From: Flabesymbios commensalis
Lineage: Eukaryota; Annelida; Polychaeta; Terebellida; Flabelligeridae
Direction of reading: 5' to 3'
DNA length: 64,000 bases
Assembly: GCA_964017125.1 (NCBI GenBank)
Contig: OZ024914.1
Coordinates: 19,973,102-20,037,101 of the forward strand
Both the position numbers and the translations under genes were made by a program. Of this stretch, positions 12,440 through 24,200 are shown piece after piece. The notes under the pieces were generated by a model, which worked only from the letters and a program-made list of their open reading frames with translations, was not told where the DNA came from and searched no databases. The stretch's first letter is position 1. Each line of letters begins with the position of its first letter.

Positions 12440-13430
12440 ATAATTTACTGATCATTAAAGAAGTGATCACAGCCTCCTTAATAATTATCTCAGACACTGC
12501 AAAGGTGATATTGGCCACCAACAAACTGATGTCAGCCACTGAAGCCACTTTCAAAGTGATCTCAGCCACTTTAAAAATGATCTTGGCCACCGAAGAAGAC
12601 ACAGCCACTTTAAAAGTTATCGCAGGCACTACAAAAATGATATAGGCCACTGAAAAAAGTGATCACAACCACTTTAAAAGTTGTCTCATCCACTACAAAA
12701 GTGATCTGGACCACTGAAGAAGTGATTATAACCACTTTAAAAGTTATCTCAGCCATTACATAAGTGGTCACATCCTCCTTAATTATTATCTGAGCCACTA
12801 CAAAGGTGATCTTGATCACTAACAAACTGATGTAAGCCACTAAAGCAACTTTAAAAATTATCTGAGCCACTACAAAGGTGACCTTGGCAAGAAACGAACT
12901 GATCTTGGTCACTAAAGAAGTCATCACAGCCTCCTTAAAAGTTATCTCACCCACCACACAAATGATACTGGCCACTGAAGAAGTTATCACAGCCTTTTTA
13001 AAAAGTATCTCATCCACCACAAAGGCGATCTTGATCTCTAAGAAACTGATGTCAGCCAACAAAAAATGATCTCGGTCACAACAAAAATTATAGTTACCAC
13101 TGAAGAAGTGATCACAGCTACTTTAAAGATTGTCTCATTCACTATAAAAGTGATCCTGACCACTGAAGAAGTCACCACATCCACTTTAAAAGTTATCTTC
13201 ACCTCCATATGAGTGATATAAGCCACTGAAGAAGTCATCACAAAATTATCTGAACCACTACAAAGGTGATATTGGCCACTAACACACTGATGTCAGCCAC
13301 TTAAAAAGGGATCTCGGTCTCTACAAAAGTGATCTTAGCCACTGAAGACGTGATCACAGGCACTTTAAAGTGATCTCAGCTACAAAAAAACTCATCTTGG
13401 CCACTGAGGAAGTCATCACAGCTTTATTAA
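12440..13430. repeat. Satellite of 21 bp units arranged as 63 bp higher-order repeats
   Basis: The basic unit is GCCACT-NNNAAAGTGATCT-NA, 21 bp. Three variants succeed each other (GCCACTTTAAAAGTTATCTCA, GCCACTACAAAAGTGATC.., GCCACTGAAGAAGTGATC..) to make about 63 bp, repeated some 15 times with 10-20% divergence. Because 21 is divisible by three, frames stay open on both strands (for example 13062-12610 minus). That is not evidence of a gene. Confidence 0.9.
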
Positions 13431-14664
13431 AAGCTAATGACTCACCAGTGTTGTTATTATAAGCTAATTCAAAATATTTATTGAACATACAAGCCATATC
13501 ATTGGGATCGGTGGCGCTTAGACGTTCATGACAATTTGTTTTATGTATATTTATTATCTACAATAAGACCAGAATCGCTTAAGGTTTTCTTTTTGTGTTT
13601 CAGGCAAATCAGACATGTTCACATTTAAAAATGGTAATATCGAAAACATAAGATTTACATGTTGCACTTCTTAAACCAAAAAGTCTATCGTGCTTTGCTG
13701 TTTTGGCAGCCATGCTGGTTTTTCTCCTGTTGATATCATTTTCTTTTATAAATATTGTTACATTTTACTTAACTGTCCACCCACCGCTGATAAAATGTAG
13801 GGTAAATTAGCATGCTATGACAAAATATGTCTGGTTTCGATTTCGGCCATCTTACATTTTGTTCTGTAAAAAACCTCCTATGACAGTTTAGCGTAAACAA
13901 ATTGTCAGAAGTTACTATGCAATAGTGAAATCATTTTTTGGTAAGGAATTTGTTTTAGGTTTTGATAAAAAATCGCTTAACTTTCCCTGACTATGAGAAC
14001 GTCCTTGATTTTGCTGGAATCTGGTGGCATTATCTGCGTATTATATCGAAAAAAATTATTAATAGCTGCGACTATTGTTTTTATTAACATGTTTCATGAT
14101 GGTTAACAAAATAATAACATTTTTAAAAAAAGTCCCACCCCATCCCCCTAAAAATCAACTGCTATCCACTCTTACTGTTTAACATGTTTACAATACACAA
14201 AAAAACCCCATACACGTACTGCGCTGTACAACCTAACTAGATTATTCAGCTAAATAACGTGGACTTTAATAATACTTTCGAATTAAATACATGTGATGAA
14301 CAAATAAAAAACATAATGTATACATTTTCGCGTTAATTTTATTAATCTGTCGTCTGTCACCTGTGTACACATTTTCAAGATAATATGTTAGTCCTAATTG
14401 AATGGCTTAGAGGTAAAGTGATCCAAGTCCGCATGTTCTTATTTTTCAATAGAAGACTCAAAATCAAATAACAAAATTATATATCTCGTTTCCTATTCAA
14501 CATTGTTACGTCAATGATTAGAAGCATATGAGAAGTTATGCATTGGTGTTTACTCTTCATCCCTACTATTTTAAAATAATTTCTTCCTAAAGTAACTGAC
14601 GAGTATAAATAAAGCGGTCTAGTGTCTCGTCACCTTGCTCCAGTAAAACATTGGTAATGATTGA

Positions 14665-16340
14665 CAGGGGGTGTTTTAAAGATATTTCAGTAGGCCAAGA
14701 GTATTAGGGTATATATAAGTGAAAGCTGGAAAGCTGAAAATCTCAGAAATGTTGAGAAAACGATCCCCTACAGCATACTAAAAGTCCCAAGGAATCCACT
14801 CTGAGTCTTTTGATAAATTCAAGATGGCGTCCAGGATGACCACCATTTTCACCATTTGTCATATCTCAGGCTCAAATCATCAGAAAAATCTAAATACATG
14901 TGAAGAATCTAAACATATGTTTTTTGGGGCGAGGAATTCGATTTTGACATTAAATTAAATAGATAAAGAGTTATTTATTGTTTACATCAAACAAAATCAA
15001 TAACAACATCTGTCGATTTATGCAAACAAACACTCGTGCCCCCAAAAAATTCTAACTAAAATGTGTCTAGTGGTTTAGTCACCTATGGGATGTACTTAAT
15101 AGCAGAAAAAAAATATCCAAATCCGACTAACGGAAAGGTGTTAAATCAAAGATGGGCGTCTTGTGAGTGTGTTAAGTGTGGTAAGATTTACAGGCACATT
15201 GTTCTGATGTCCGAACTATAACCACACTACAAGCTACATGTGTTTGTATGATGATGTAGGTTAAATTTGTACAAAAGTTCTTGGATATTCAGCAGTTATT
15301 TTAACATTTATTAGTGTAATTTAAAAAAAAATGTTTGTTTTTTATCACAAAAAAAATAGTATTGGTCCATATTTAGGAAATTGATTTAATATTATTTTCT
15401 AAAAGAACTGTTTGCCCTTTTCAAAAAGATATATTTCAGATCATAAATGTCACAAGGTAGAATATCCACTGACATAAAAAGGAACACATTAAATGCTCAA
15501 CTCTTGGTTTAACCCCCACCCCCGCCTTTAAATTTTTGGGGAGGAGGTTAATAACATAGACATGTATATGCCGAAAAAATTGCAGCACGCATAACACCTC
15601 GTTAAAGAGTGATTTTGACCACATAATCTAATTCTGGTAGGTTTCTAATTATTATTGTTTTGCTACTTGTATTGTTCAAGGTAAAAAAAAAACGATTTAA
15701 CTTTTAAAAAATGTCATTTTTCACGAGAAATTAGAAGGAATAACAAATGGGGAGGCCCTAAAAAGCGATAAAGAGGCGTTAACGGGCAATGTGAGGCGTT
15801 TAATGACGACAAATAGGCGTTCAAGTTTGACTGGGTATGTTAAAAGGTGGTGGAGAGGCACTAAAGGGCGACGATAAAGCAGTAAAGAGTGACAAAGATT
15901 ATATACTTTTTTGATATTCAAGATGTCCTTGGAATCACCAAATGAATCACATAAAAAATAGGTATTACACTTGCGGCTATGATTTTGCTAATTGAGACCT
16001 TGCAATTACATATATCACCAAAAATATAAGCTCATATGTACGTATGTGTAAGGAAACTCACTATAAATATTAAATCGAACTCCTCGTCCCCCAAAACATA
16101 TATTCAGACTCATTAATGACATTTTTATGATGATTTTAAAGTCAAGATATGACAAAATGTGAAATTGGCGGCCATCTGTGACGCCATCTTGAGTTTACCA
16201 AAAGGCTCAGGGTGGATTCTTAGGGACTTCTAGTATGTTGTAGGGGATCGTTTCCTGAACATTTCCTGAAATTTCAGCTTGCTATGAATTTGTTCAGGTA
16301 CAAAACCTAATACTCTTGGCCTATTTTTCTGTCTTTTTCA
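14665..16340. mobile_element. 1.7 kb element with ~260 bp terminal inverted repeats
   Basis: Left arm 14680-14950 (AGGCCAAGAGTATTAGG, CGATCCCCTACAGCATACTA, AAGATGGCG) is mirrored by right arm 16075-16330 (TAGTATGTTGTAGGGGATCG, CGCCATCTTGAGTTTACC, CCTAATACTCTTGGCCT). The 1.1 kb middle is unique AT-rich sequence with no convincing gene. Looks like a non-autonomous DNA transposon. Confidence 0.7.
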
Positions 16341-16987
16341 GAAGTACACTGATCCAAGTGAAAATGTTCCTATATTTGTATTGAGTAATCATTTTTGTTA
16401 GTTTAATTTTTTTATAAAACCCAGACCGGAAAGGCTTAAGACGAAGATCATGAAGAAAAAAATGCATGATAAATTAATTCACTTGTCTTAACATAGGCAT
16501 TCAAATAAAGCGGAAAGAGCTAACTGAGATATTTATGCTTATTTCAAATTAAAAAAAAATAAAAAAAATTGTTTTCTCATAGGTTATATTTCAACGCTTT
16601 AAAGTTCAAGTAGTCGCCATTTTAGTTTATTCACAAAAAACACACTGTTTTGCTCAAAAGCTGTTCTCTACTCACTGACCAATTAAAATCGCCTAGTATA
16701 TCACGTGACAGAATCAGCTGATCCCCGCTTAAATTTACTTTTTTTAATTCCAATAATACAATATTGGAACCCAAACTCCTTAATTGGCATTACAAACCCA
16801 ATAAATTGAACGGTGTTCGGAATTCATTATTCAATAGCCATGGCGACATTCACCAGATGTCGCTCAATCTTTAAATACGCTACACTGTGTGGCTCTGCCT
16901 TTTTTAAAATATGATTGTAGCATGGGCAATTCCCGCTAATAATGGTGCAGCGGAGCAATAGGAGACCATACGAGTGGTAGCCAGATA

Positions 16988-17106
16988 CTCTCACATTGTA
17001 AACACAAAATGTTATTATACCATTTGCACAATGCTGGGCCAAAATCGAAGACGTTAGGTCAGCGTTGTACAAATGGTATACAAATATTTCTTGTGTATGC
17101 TGGGTA
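16988..17106. repeat. Family A-like palindrome
   Basis: TTATACCATTTGCACAATGC / GCGTTGTACAAATGGTATAC around GAAGACGTT, ending TGTGTATGCTGGG. Confidence 0.55.
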
Positions 17107-17773
17107 GCGGTTTGAAAATAAGCTGAAGATAAATATTATTATCATAACAGCACATTACATGTGGTAGACTGGATGAAAACAGAAAATATGAAAGGGACGG
17201 GCTTTGACATTATTGGTGTGTTGAATTTACATATTAATATTGCCAAGCTGGAAATACACATATAGATTAAATATGTGAGAATTAGGATTTAAAAAATACT
17301 CACCGTATAATATTTTTACATAAACCCAAATTATAATCACTTTAGCAAGATTTCTTATTATATATTCCTTAGTGAAAATTTTAGTGCTTTGTGTGACATT
17401 CAAATAAAAAAGGTCGTACGTGCATGGACGATATGTTTTACGGAAGCTGTTGTATATCTTGTTGTTGCGTCATGTGACCCAGCGCTGAGCTTGTAATGTC
17501 AAGTCGAATAACAATGAAGGGACAAAAAGCTTTCAAAGAAGGCAATGACACAAAGAAAATAAAACAAGGAGATTTACTCATAATATAAAACACGATACGT
17601 GATAAAGATATTGACAATGTTTTTAGACGTGTAGCCAAACCTTCACATTAACCATGAAAGCGCTGAGATATTTTTTATATAAACCAAGAGACAAGAGGGT
17701 TATTTTCAATTCGAAATCATCATAAATCCTTTTTTTTAATACATTTGTTAGTGTATGACCATTATAAACAATT

Positions 17774-17870
17774 TACTCTTTCAGTGCGGGGATCGTCTTT
17801 AGACGTCAGAATCTGACGTCTTCAGACGTCAGATTCTGACGACTAAAGTCGTTCCCCGCACTGAAATGGT
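17774..17870. repeat. Family C nested GACGTC palindrome, copy 1
   Basis: CTTTCAGTGCGGGGATCG / TTCCCCGCACTGAAA outer arms; inside, two copies of AGACGTCAGAATCTGACGTC, itself a palindrome. Almost perfect stem of over 40 bp. Confidence 0.85.
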
Positions 17871-18264
17871 TAGAATAAAACATGTACTGTTAGCAGGTTA
17901 GAATCGCAAGTGAACAGGCCTTTTCGGAACATGGGGTTGCATCCATTGCAACGACCTCAGGCGCTCAGATTAACATCCATATAATTGCACAATAACATAA
18001 TATAGGAAAACCATGGGATTGCCAATAACGCAACATTCACCTGATTATTATTATGTTTGTTCACGATGCAAAATCATAATTTATAAACATAATAGTGGAA
18101 TAAATAAAAGTAATGGCCGATAGAGAGTAATACGACATTATTAACTGCCATGTCAACACAAATACTTAAATTTTAAAACTGAATTCCAAATAATTATGTA
18201 TTCCATGCCTAACTTCCCCATCTCTTTATTTAACTTGTGACAAATGTATGAGCATGGCCCTCTA

Positions 18265-18800
18265 GCAAATATTTTAGCAACCATCTTAGATTTTACTCAA
18301 AATGCAATGTTGTTTGAAATATCTTCTGATCACACGACTTGACCGGTTATTCCTGAAAATCCCATGTACATGTAGAGACAGAAATCTCGAAATTGCTCCT
18401 ACTCTGTCGAAATGCTAGCAATTTATTATTTTACCTTGAAGAAATGGCGCCCATCATGAATTTTACCCGAAACACGATTATGTAAATTTTGATCCCACCA
18501 CTAGATCGGACATACCTCTAAACCCGACGGGTGAGACAAAAATTATGAATCGGTAATTTCTGACGCTTTTCGATTTAAAATAAATTAATTTATTGTTTGA
18601 TCTTGGGCCGCCATCTTGGATATTAGCCACAGTGCAATGTCAAAAGTAATATCTGACCACAACATTATATCGGGCATATCTGAAAACCCTATAGTAGACA
18701 CCATACTCATGCACATGCTCCTATTCTGTGGAAAATTATATCAATTTACTGTTTGACTTTGGCCAAAATGAATGGCGGCTATCTTGGCGTTTTAACCCAC
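18265..18800. repeat. Three degenerate tandem units of about 180 bp
   Basis: Each unit has a CCATCTT/ATGGCGCCCATC word, TGCAATGT..AATATCTGA, ATCGGACATACCTC/ATCGGGCATATCTG and CTCCTA.TCTGT. A relative without repetition is at 48900-49070. Function unknown. Confidence 0.6.
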
Positions 18801-19771
18801 GACACACAGTCAGGAATATTTACCTGAAATCTCAAAAATAGTCTCTGGACCCCCTTTTTAACCTTGATCCCCCTTTTTATAATCCTGGGATCACGCCTGA
18901 TCCAGCTATCAATTCTAATTATTTGTGTGCTTCATTCAAGAAAAATTCAAATTCTTGTAGTTATCACAGAAAATGTAACATCAGTCAGATTGAAACCTGC
19001 ACGGAAGTTAATTCTTGTAATCAGAGGGTACCTCACCTTAAACCGATTTTGTGAAAAAACCTGTCGATTAGAGCTTTATAGGAAATGTAAATAACCTGTG
19101 CATGTTTTAGGTCTTTTATTACATTATAACAATATTTGGTCAAAAAAGGTTCATAATACAGAAAGTAGTAGCCCACAGTGACAAATTAACCAGTAATAAT
19201 ACAGTTTGATATTGAAGAAAGTTCCATTATAACATGTAAATGATGTATAATATCATATTATTTATAACATGATTATATTCAATATTTTTAAAATTTTTAA
19301 AATCTACTTTCCATGTTCTCATTAAATTATCTGATCATTATCAGCAGTCTAACCTACATGAAAACATACACTATACGATAAATATAGGAAAGCGGTCATA
19401 ATTATGATAAAACAACTAAATTATGTGAAGAATCGATCGAGAAACTATAGTGTATCTAGTTTGTTTAGCGTTCCTGCATCACATGCGATCTCTTATCAAA
19501 TGACAACAACAACTGTAAATTATATGAGTAATTGCAGTACAACACACCACAACTAAGTTTTTAGATATTATGCTCACATTTCAACGTACGCACGCACGCA
19601 CAAACCATCATAATTATTGTAGCAAAGGTTTACAACATCGCGGCTTGATATTATGTCATTATGTGTTCACTTAGTCAGGCATTGTGAATATTTCATATGA
19701 ATAATATCACGGATAGACATATAATTCAGTCCCTCTGATAATATCTATGCGATTTTGAATAAATCATGTCA

Positions 19772-19864
19772 AACCCTTACAGCGCGGGGGTCGACTTTAA
19801 ACGTCAGAATCTGACGTCTGTAGACGTCAGATTCTAACGTCTAAAGTCGATCCCCGCACTGTAC
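19772..19864. repeat. Family C nested palindrome, copy 2
   Basis: CTTACAGCGCGGGGGTCGAC / GTCGATCCCCGCACTGTA with inner ACGTCAGAATCTGACGT units. Confidence 0.85.
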
Positions 19865-20134
19865 GAATACAAATATTTATAATGACGGTAGACCCACAAA
19901 ATGGGTATTCAAATGAAACGGAAAGATAAAAATAAAACATTTATGATGATTTCAGAATAAATAATTTGGTCTCCATGGTTTGTACAAAAATATGTCAGGG
20001 CTGTGTTTCAGGGTGAACATCATTATCAATAATTTTGTAAACAAAAGTTTCAATGTGTATGCATAATGTCAGTATCGTATTTAGCACAGGTTCAGGCATA
20101 CCAGTTTGACAACTGTATTATCCCTCTTAACCCG

Positions 20135-20233
20135 ACAAGCAGGAAACGGTCCCCATTGCTGCTTTGTTGTTGGCCCACCCTCCGCGACGGTGGGCCAACA
20201 ATAAAACAACATTGACAACATCAAGTTGGCTGG
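20135..20233. repeat. Family A palindrome
   Basis: TTGTTGTTGGCCCACC-CTCCGCGACG-GTGGGCCAACAATAA; a near-perfect 16 bp stem. About 600 bp before the TRPC start. Confidence 0.65.
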
Positions 20234-20569
20234 GGGAAAGTCGCAGGCTTCACATTCCTTTCGGTTAATAATCTAGTACCCTCATCATCATATGCAATTT
20301 TAATTAATGACCCTACAGGTACTGAAGCAGTTTTATAAATTGCATTCTGCTGAAATAGTTACTCGTGGAAGCGAGATGCATTTCAAGTTTGATAAAATTG
20401 CTTAAATTAGTTTACATTTACAAGACATAGATGATTTTATACACACTTCACTTCCAGAAAAACATTAAAACAGTTATGAATAAATAACAGAATTTACGTT
20501 TAGTACATAAACGGTGAATAACCTAAATATATCAAGCCCGAGGGCAACACATGATTCAGGTGGCAATCC

Positions 20570-20678
20570 AAGTGAACACAAGACATTTGTATAACATTTA
20601 TACAACGTCGGCCAAACGTCTTCTACGCTGGGTCAACATTGTATAAATGTTATAGAAAAGTTTTGTTTTTACTTGACC
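20570..20678. repeat. Family A palindrome directly upstream of TRPC exon 1
   Basis: ATAACATTTATACAACGTCG / CAACATTGTATAAATGTTAT around CGTCTTCTACG. It ends about 150 bp before the TRPC ATG and so probably lies in the promoter or 5' UTR. Confidence 0.65.
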
Positions 20679-20828
20679 CAATACAACACTCTTTATCAGG
20701 TCATTGCGCTACGATTTCAGCAATTGCACTATACGTGTGAATTTCTCTGGCATTGCGGCCATCCTGCGCTGTACCAGCTGCTACTGCTTCTAGTGTGTGT
20801 CTTCTTCTATACATATTTCGTGGAAGCC

Positions 20829-21203
20829 ATGGACTCGGATGGAGGTTTCGATACGCCCAAGAAGCGACCATTTCCCGCCATGGATAGCGACGGGCTGGAT
20901 TGTCGCAATCCACCGATAAACGACGGATCCAGACGGATTAACAGGAATACCGTGGTTAAGAAGGAGAGTACAGAAGCCGGGGATACCATACGAGGGCTGT
21001 TTGGGGACGTCCCCATCACGGAAACAGAAAGGCAGTACCTGGACGCGGCCAGGAAGGGGGATATTACAAGGATCGAGGAGATATTTAAGGATATTGGCAC
21101 TCTTAAGTTGACCTGTGTGGACGCCATGGGCCGGAGTGCTCTTCATCTGGCGGTCAAGGGCAACCACACCAAGGTGGTCAGCTACCTACTGGACAGGGCC
21201 AAG
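20829..21203 (+). CDS. TRPC-like: TRPC exon 1: start, N-terminal tail and first ankyrin repeat
   Basis: The start is the ATG at 20829 in a strong context (GCCATGG). The frame is open upstream to 20673 but contains no earlier ATG. The tail is hydrophilic ([12 protein letters not shown]) and leads to [15 protein letters not shown] and the ankyrin stretch [17 protein letters not shown]. It ends in phase 0 at a GTGAGG donor (21204). Confidence 0.9.
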
Positions 21204-24200
21204 GTGAGGCAACACTTGCAAACTGATTGTAGCTATCCTACAAAAAACACAAACAGATAACCCTATAACCGCCGGTGTCGCATACATTCGGGTTTTATTT
21301 TTTTATTAGCACATTAGGTACCACCTTTTAAACATGTTAGAGATAAAATATGGCATCAAGCAGCAATATTTGAAAAGAGTTGGCCTCCATTTTGTCAAAT
21401 CTGAATAATTTCCACTCACTTGAAGTTGTGGATCGCGTCAGCGAGACACAACTTCAAGTGGGTGAAAATTCCGATTGAATAATTTGGCGGTTAAAGGGTT
21501 AAAAAGTAAGGGATCTTGTCAAGTTAAAGACAATCAACAAATTCCGAGAAACAAATGGACTGGCCAGACCTCCCCCACCCGCCCCCTTATCCACTTTTTT
21601 TTAAACATGTAAAAAACACACAAAAAAATCGATTTGGTGCTTGACCCACCCACCCACTTCCGAGTTTTTCTCGGATTTTAATTTTATTTTTGACTTGAAA
21701 GTACCCCTAAATTAGGGGTACTTTCAAGTCAAAAATAAAATAAAAATCCGGGGCCCTAATTAGCAGCTAATGCTGTTTTGTTTGCTCACTGTCGAAATAA
21801 ATAATGCCTCATGCTGTTCAGCAAATGTGACTGCTTAACCTTTTGAGTGCGGGGACCGACTTTAGCCGTCTAAATCTGACGTGTATAGACGTCAGATTAT
21901 GACATCTAATATCGGTCTCTCAGCTGAAAGAGTAAAATATTTATAAAAAAAACATAAATGTTTAATGGCGGCCAGCGTCGCTTTGGTTTTGTAAATCATT
22001 TTGACTGTGCCAGACCACACAACTCCCACAACAGCAACAATAATAATTTTCTACGGGATCGATTGCAGACATATCAGGCAATATTACTACATCATTCAAA
22101 CCGCATAACATGAATAGCCTTACCAAACGCGCACCACAAAGCTATCCCAGTTAAGAATACCACACTGTAAACGTTTGAATACCCAGCTTTAACGGCACTC
22201 ATGTTACAAAGACTTTTTTTAAATTGAAATTGAGGAGTACTGACAAGTAAAAATGGACTCAAAATATATCAGAGCGCCATGGAAATCTGTAATTGTCCTG
22301 AATGATCCAGATCAACAACCCAGATGATCACTTAGATGTAACATAAGTTTCAATATACAAGGCTCAATGTTGGAAAATTTGAAAGGATTTTAATAAAAAC
22401 GGAAAAAGAACTTTCAGTTTTTTTCACAATATAATAATAATAATTGTAAAGTTCTATTGGAAAAATACGAGTTCTGATGATAAAATTATCAGAATGAATC
22501 CAAATTATGTTATATTATAACATAATTCGGGTTCATTGACTGTACAATTGGGCAATAATAGTGTTTTCAAGAAAGTAAACAGGTAAATACAGTTCTCATT
22601 CTTATAAAACAATGTTTTAATATCACAATGCGGGCGGACGGTGGGTGAATGTCACTTGGTTGCTGAGATGAAGGTAAGAGCTGATACAGGTCAGGACTCG
22701 TACAAGTTACGATATATCACAGGCTTCGGATAAGTCGTGATGACCATATCGACCAATCCGAAGCCAACGGTAAATTAACGTGTACAAGAATACGGGCCCG
22801 ATGCCCTTTTATGATGTTTTCTAAATTTTTAAACGAGCAAAATACCATGTAGAACCTCTGAATACGCCTTAAAATTCAGTCATCCTCATCAGGCTTGTGA
22901 TGAAAACCAGGAGTGCGCAAGGAGTACGTTATCTCTTAAAAAGTGATCCACTTCAGGATAGCGCTGCCTCTTAAAAATCACGTCTAAGGCGTTTTCAGAC
23001 ATTTTTTGTCATTAGATTTATTTGTCTTTCAAGTAAACACAAATTAACAAATGTCTTAAATTGTAAATTGAAAATTAAAAGCGTAGAATTTTAATTAGAA
23101 CTTATGTGTATTTAAGTATATACATGTATCTAAAATATTGCTTAAAATCAAATTGATATGTTTTTAAAAGTACTACGGACATACCATTCAAATATAAATT
23201 GTATTTTTATTATAGCATTCATATCATGAATGTGATTAAGTATACAACATTAGCGAAGAATGATTAGTGATTAGTGATTATTACCGTGTGTACACCTGCA
23301 CAGATCGATGATAGCTAATTCTCTCTGGTATTGGCATATTGTATATGACTTGGGGTTGTATTTTGCCTATCAAGTACTTCCTCAAGGATTAATCTGGCAG
23401 ATTTTTAGTAGTTTTTCCAGAGAATGTACCAGTGTTATTGAACAATTTCCCCATGCAAGGAGTTCTTATATAGCGCACATACAGCGCTCTGTGCGCTTCA
23501 CACATATTACCCCTGGTCACTGGACCTGTTCATTCATGTACCATTTTAACTCCCTTTTTGGAGCATACAGCACTTGCAGCCATTTCGGCGCTAGGAACTA
23601 GTCGCACACATTGCCATCTCTGTCCTACCAGGTACTCATTTACACCTGAGTCAAGTGAAGCATGTGAGGGTAAAGTGTCTTGCCCAAGGACGCAACATCG
23701 AAATAATGTCCCAATATTGAGAGGGGGGAAACATGATATATTTCTCTGAAAATCCTGCACCAAGCGGGATTCGAAACCGCAGGCAGTCAGTGACATTGGC
23801 AAAGCTCCGCGCTCTAGCCATTGATTTTATTTGATGAAAAAAATTGTATTCTTATTACGAATATAGCTTCAATATGTTCATCCCCAGCTGATAGCATTAT
23901 CGAAGTGAACTCCAAGTTTTTTTGTTGTTGGCAAATTTGGAATAATAGTGCCATCGATATAGACATTAAGAGTTAAGAGTTGTTTTCTGCTGAAAATGAT
24001 CAATGTGTTACAGTTCGACAGGCTGAGAATCATGTCATTTTTGAGGCACCAGTCAGATGCGGAGGTCCCACAATCGGAGAGTATATTTTCGATGTCTACA
24101 ATATGTTTACTTGACGCTGATACGGTTGCGTCATCTGCATACAACATTGTGTCGATTCTCTTAATGAATAGTGACATATTATTGATATAAATTAAAAACA

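Larger units (their letters stand above)
9126..20569. other. Gene-poor stretch before TRPC
   Basis: Between the listed repeats (SINE 10.2 kb, satellite 12.4-13.4 kb, inverted-repeat element 14.7-16.3 kb, tandem units 18.3-18.8 kb) I find no convincing exon. A 57 bp open segment with splice-like edges at 11374-11430 is not supported further. Confidence 0.5.

Noticed and set aside
12610-13062. 150-codon open frame on the minus strand
   Set aside because: A by-product of the 21 bp satellite, whose period is a multiple of three; the opposite strand is open as well.
20701-21167. Three minus-strand open frames over TRPC exon 1
   Set aside because: Shadows of the coding exon in other frames.
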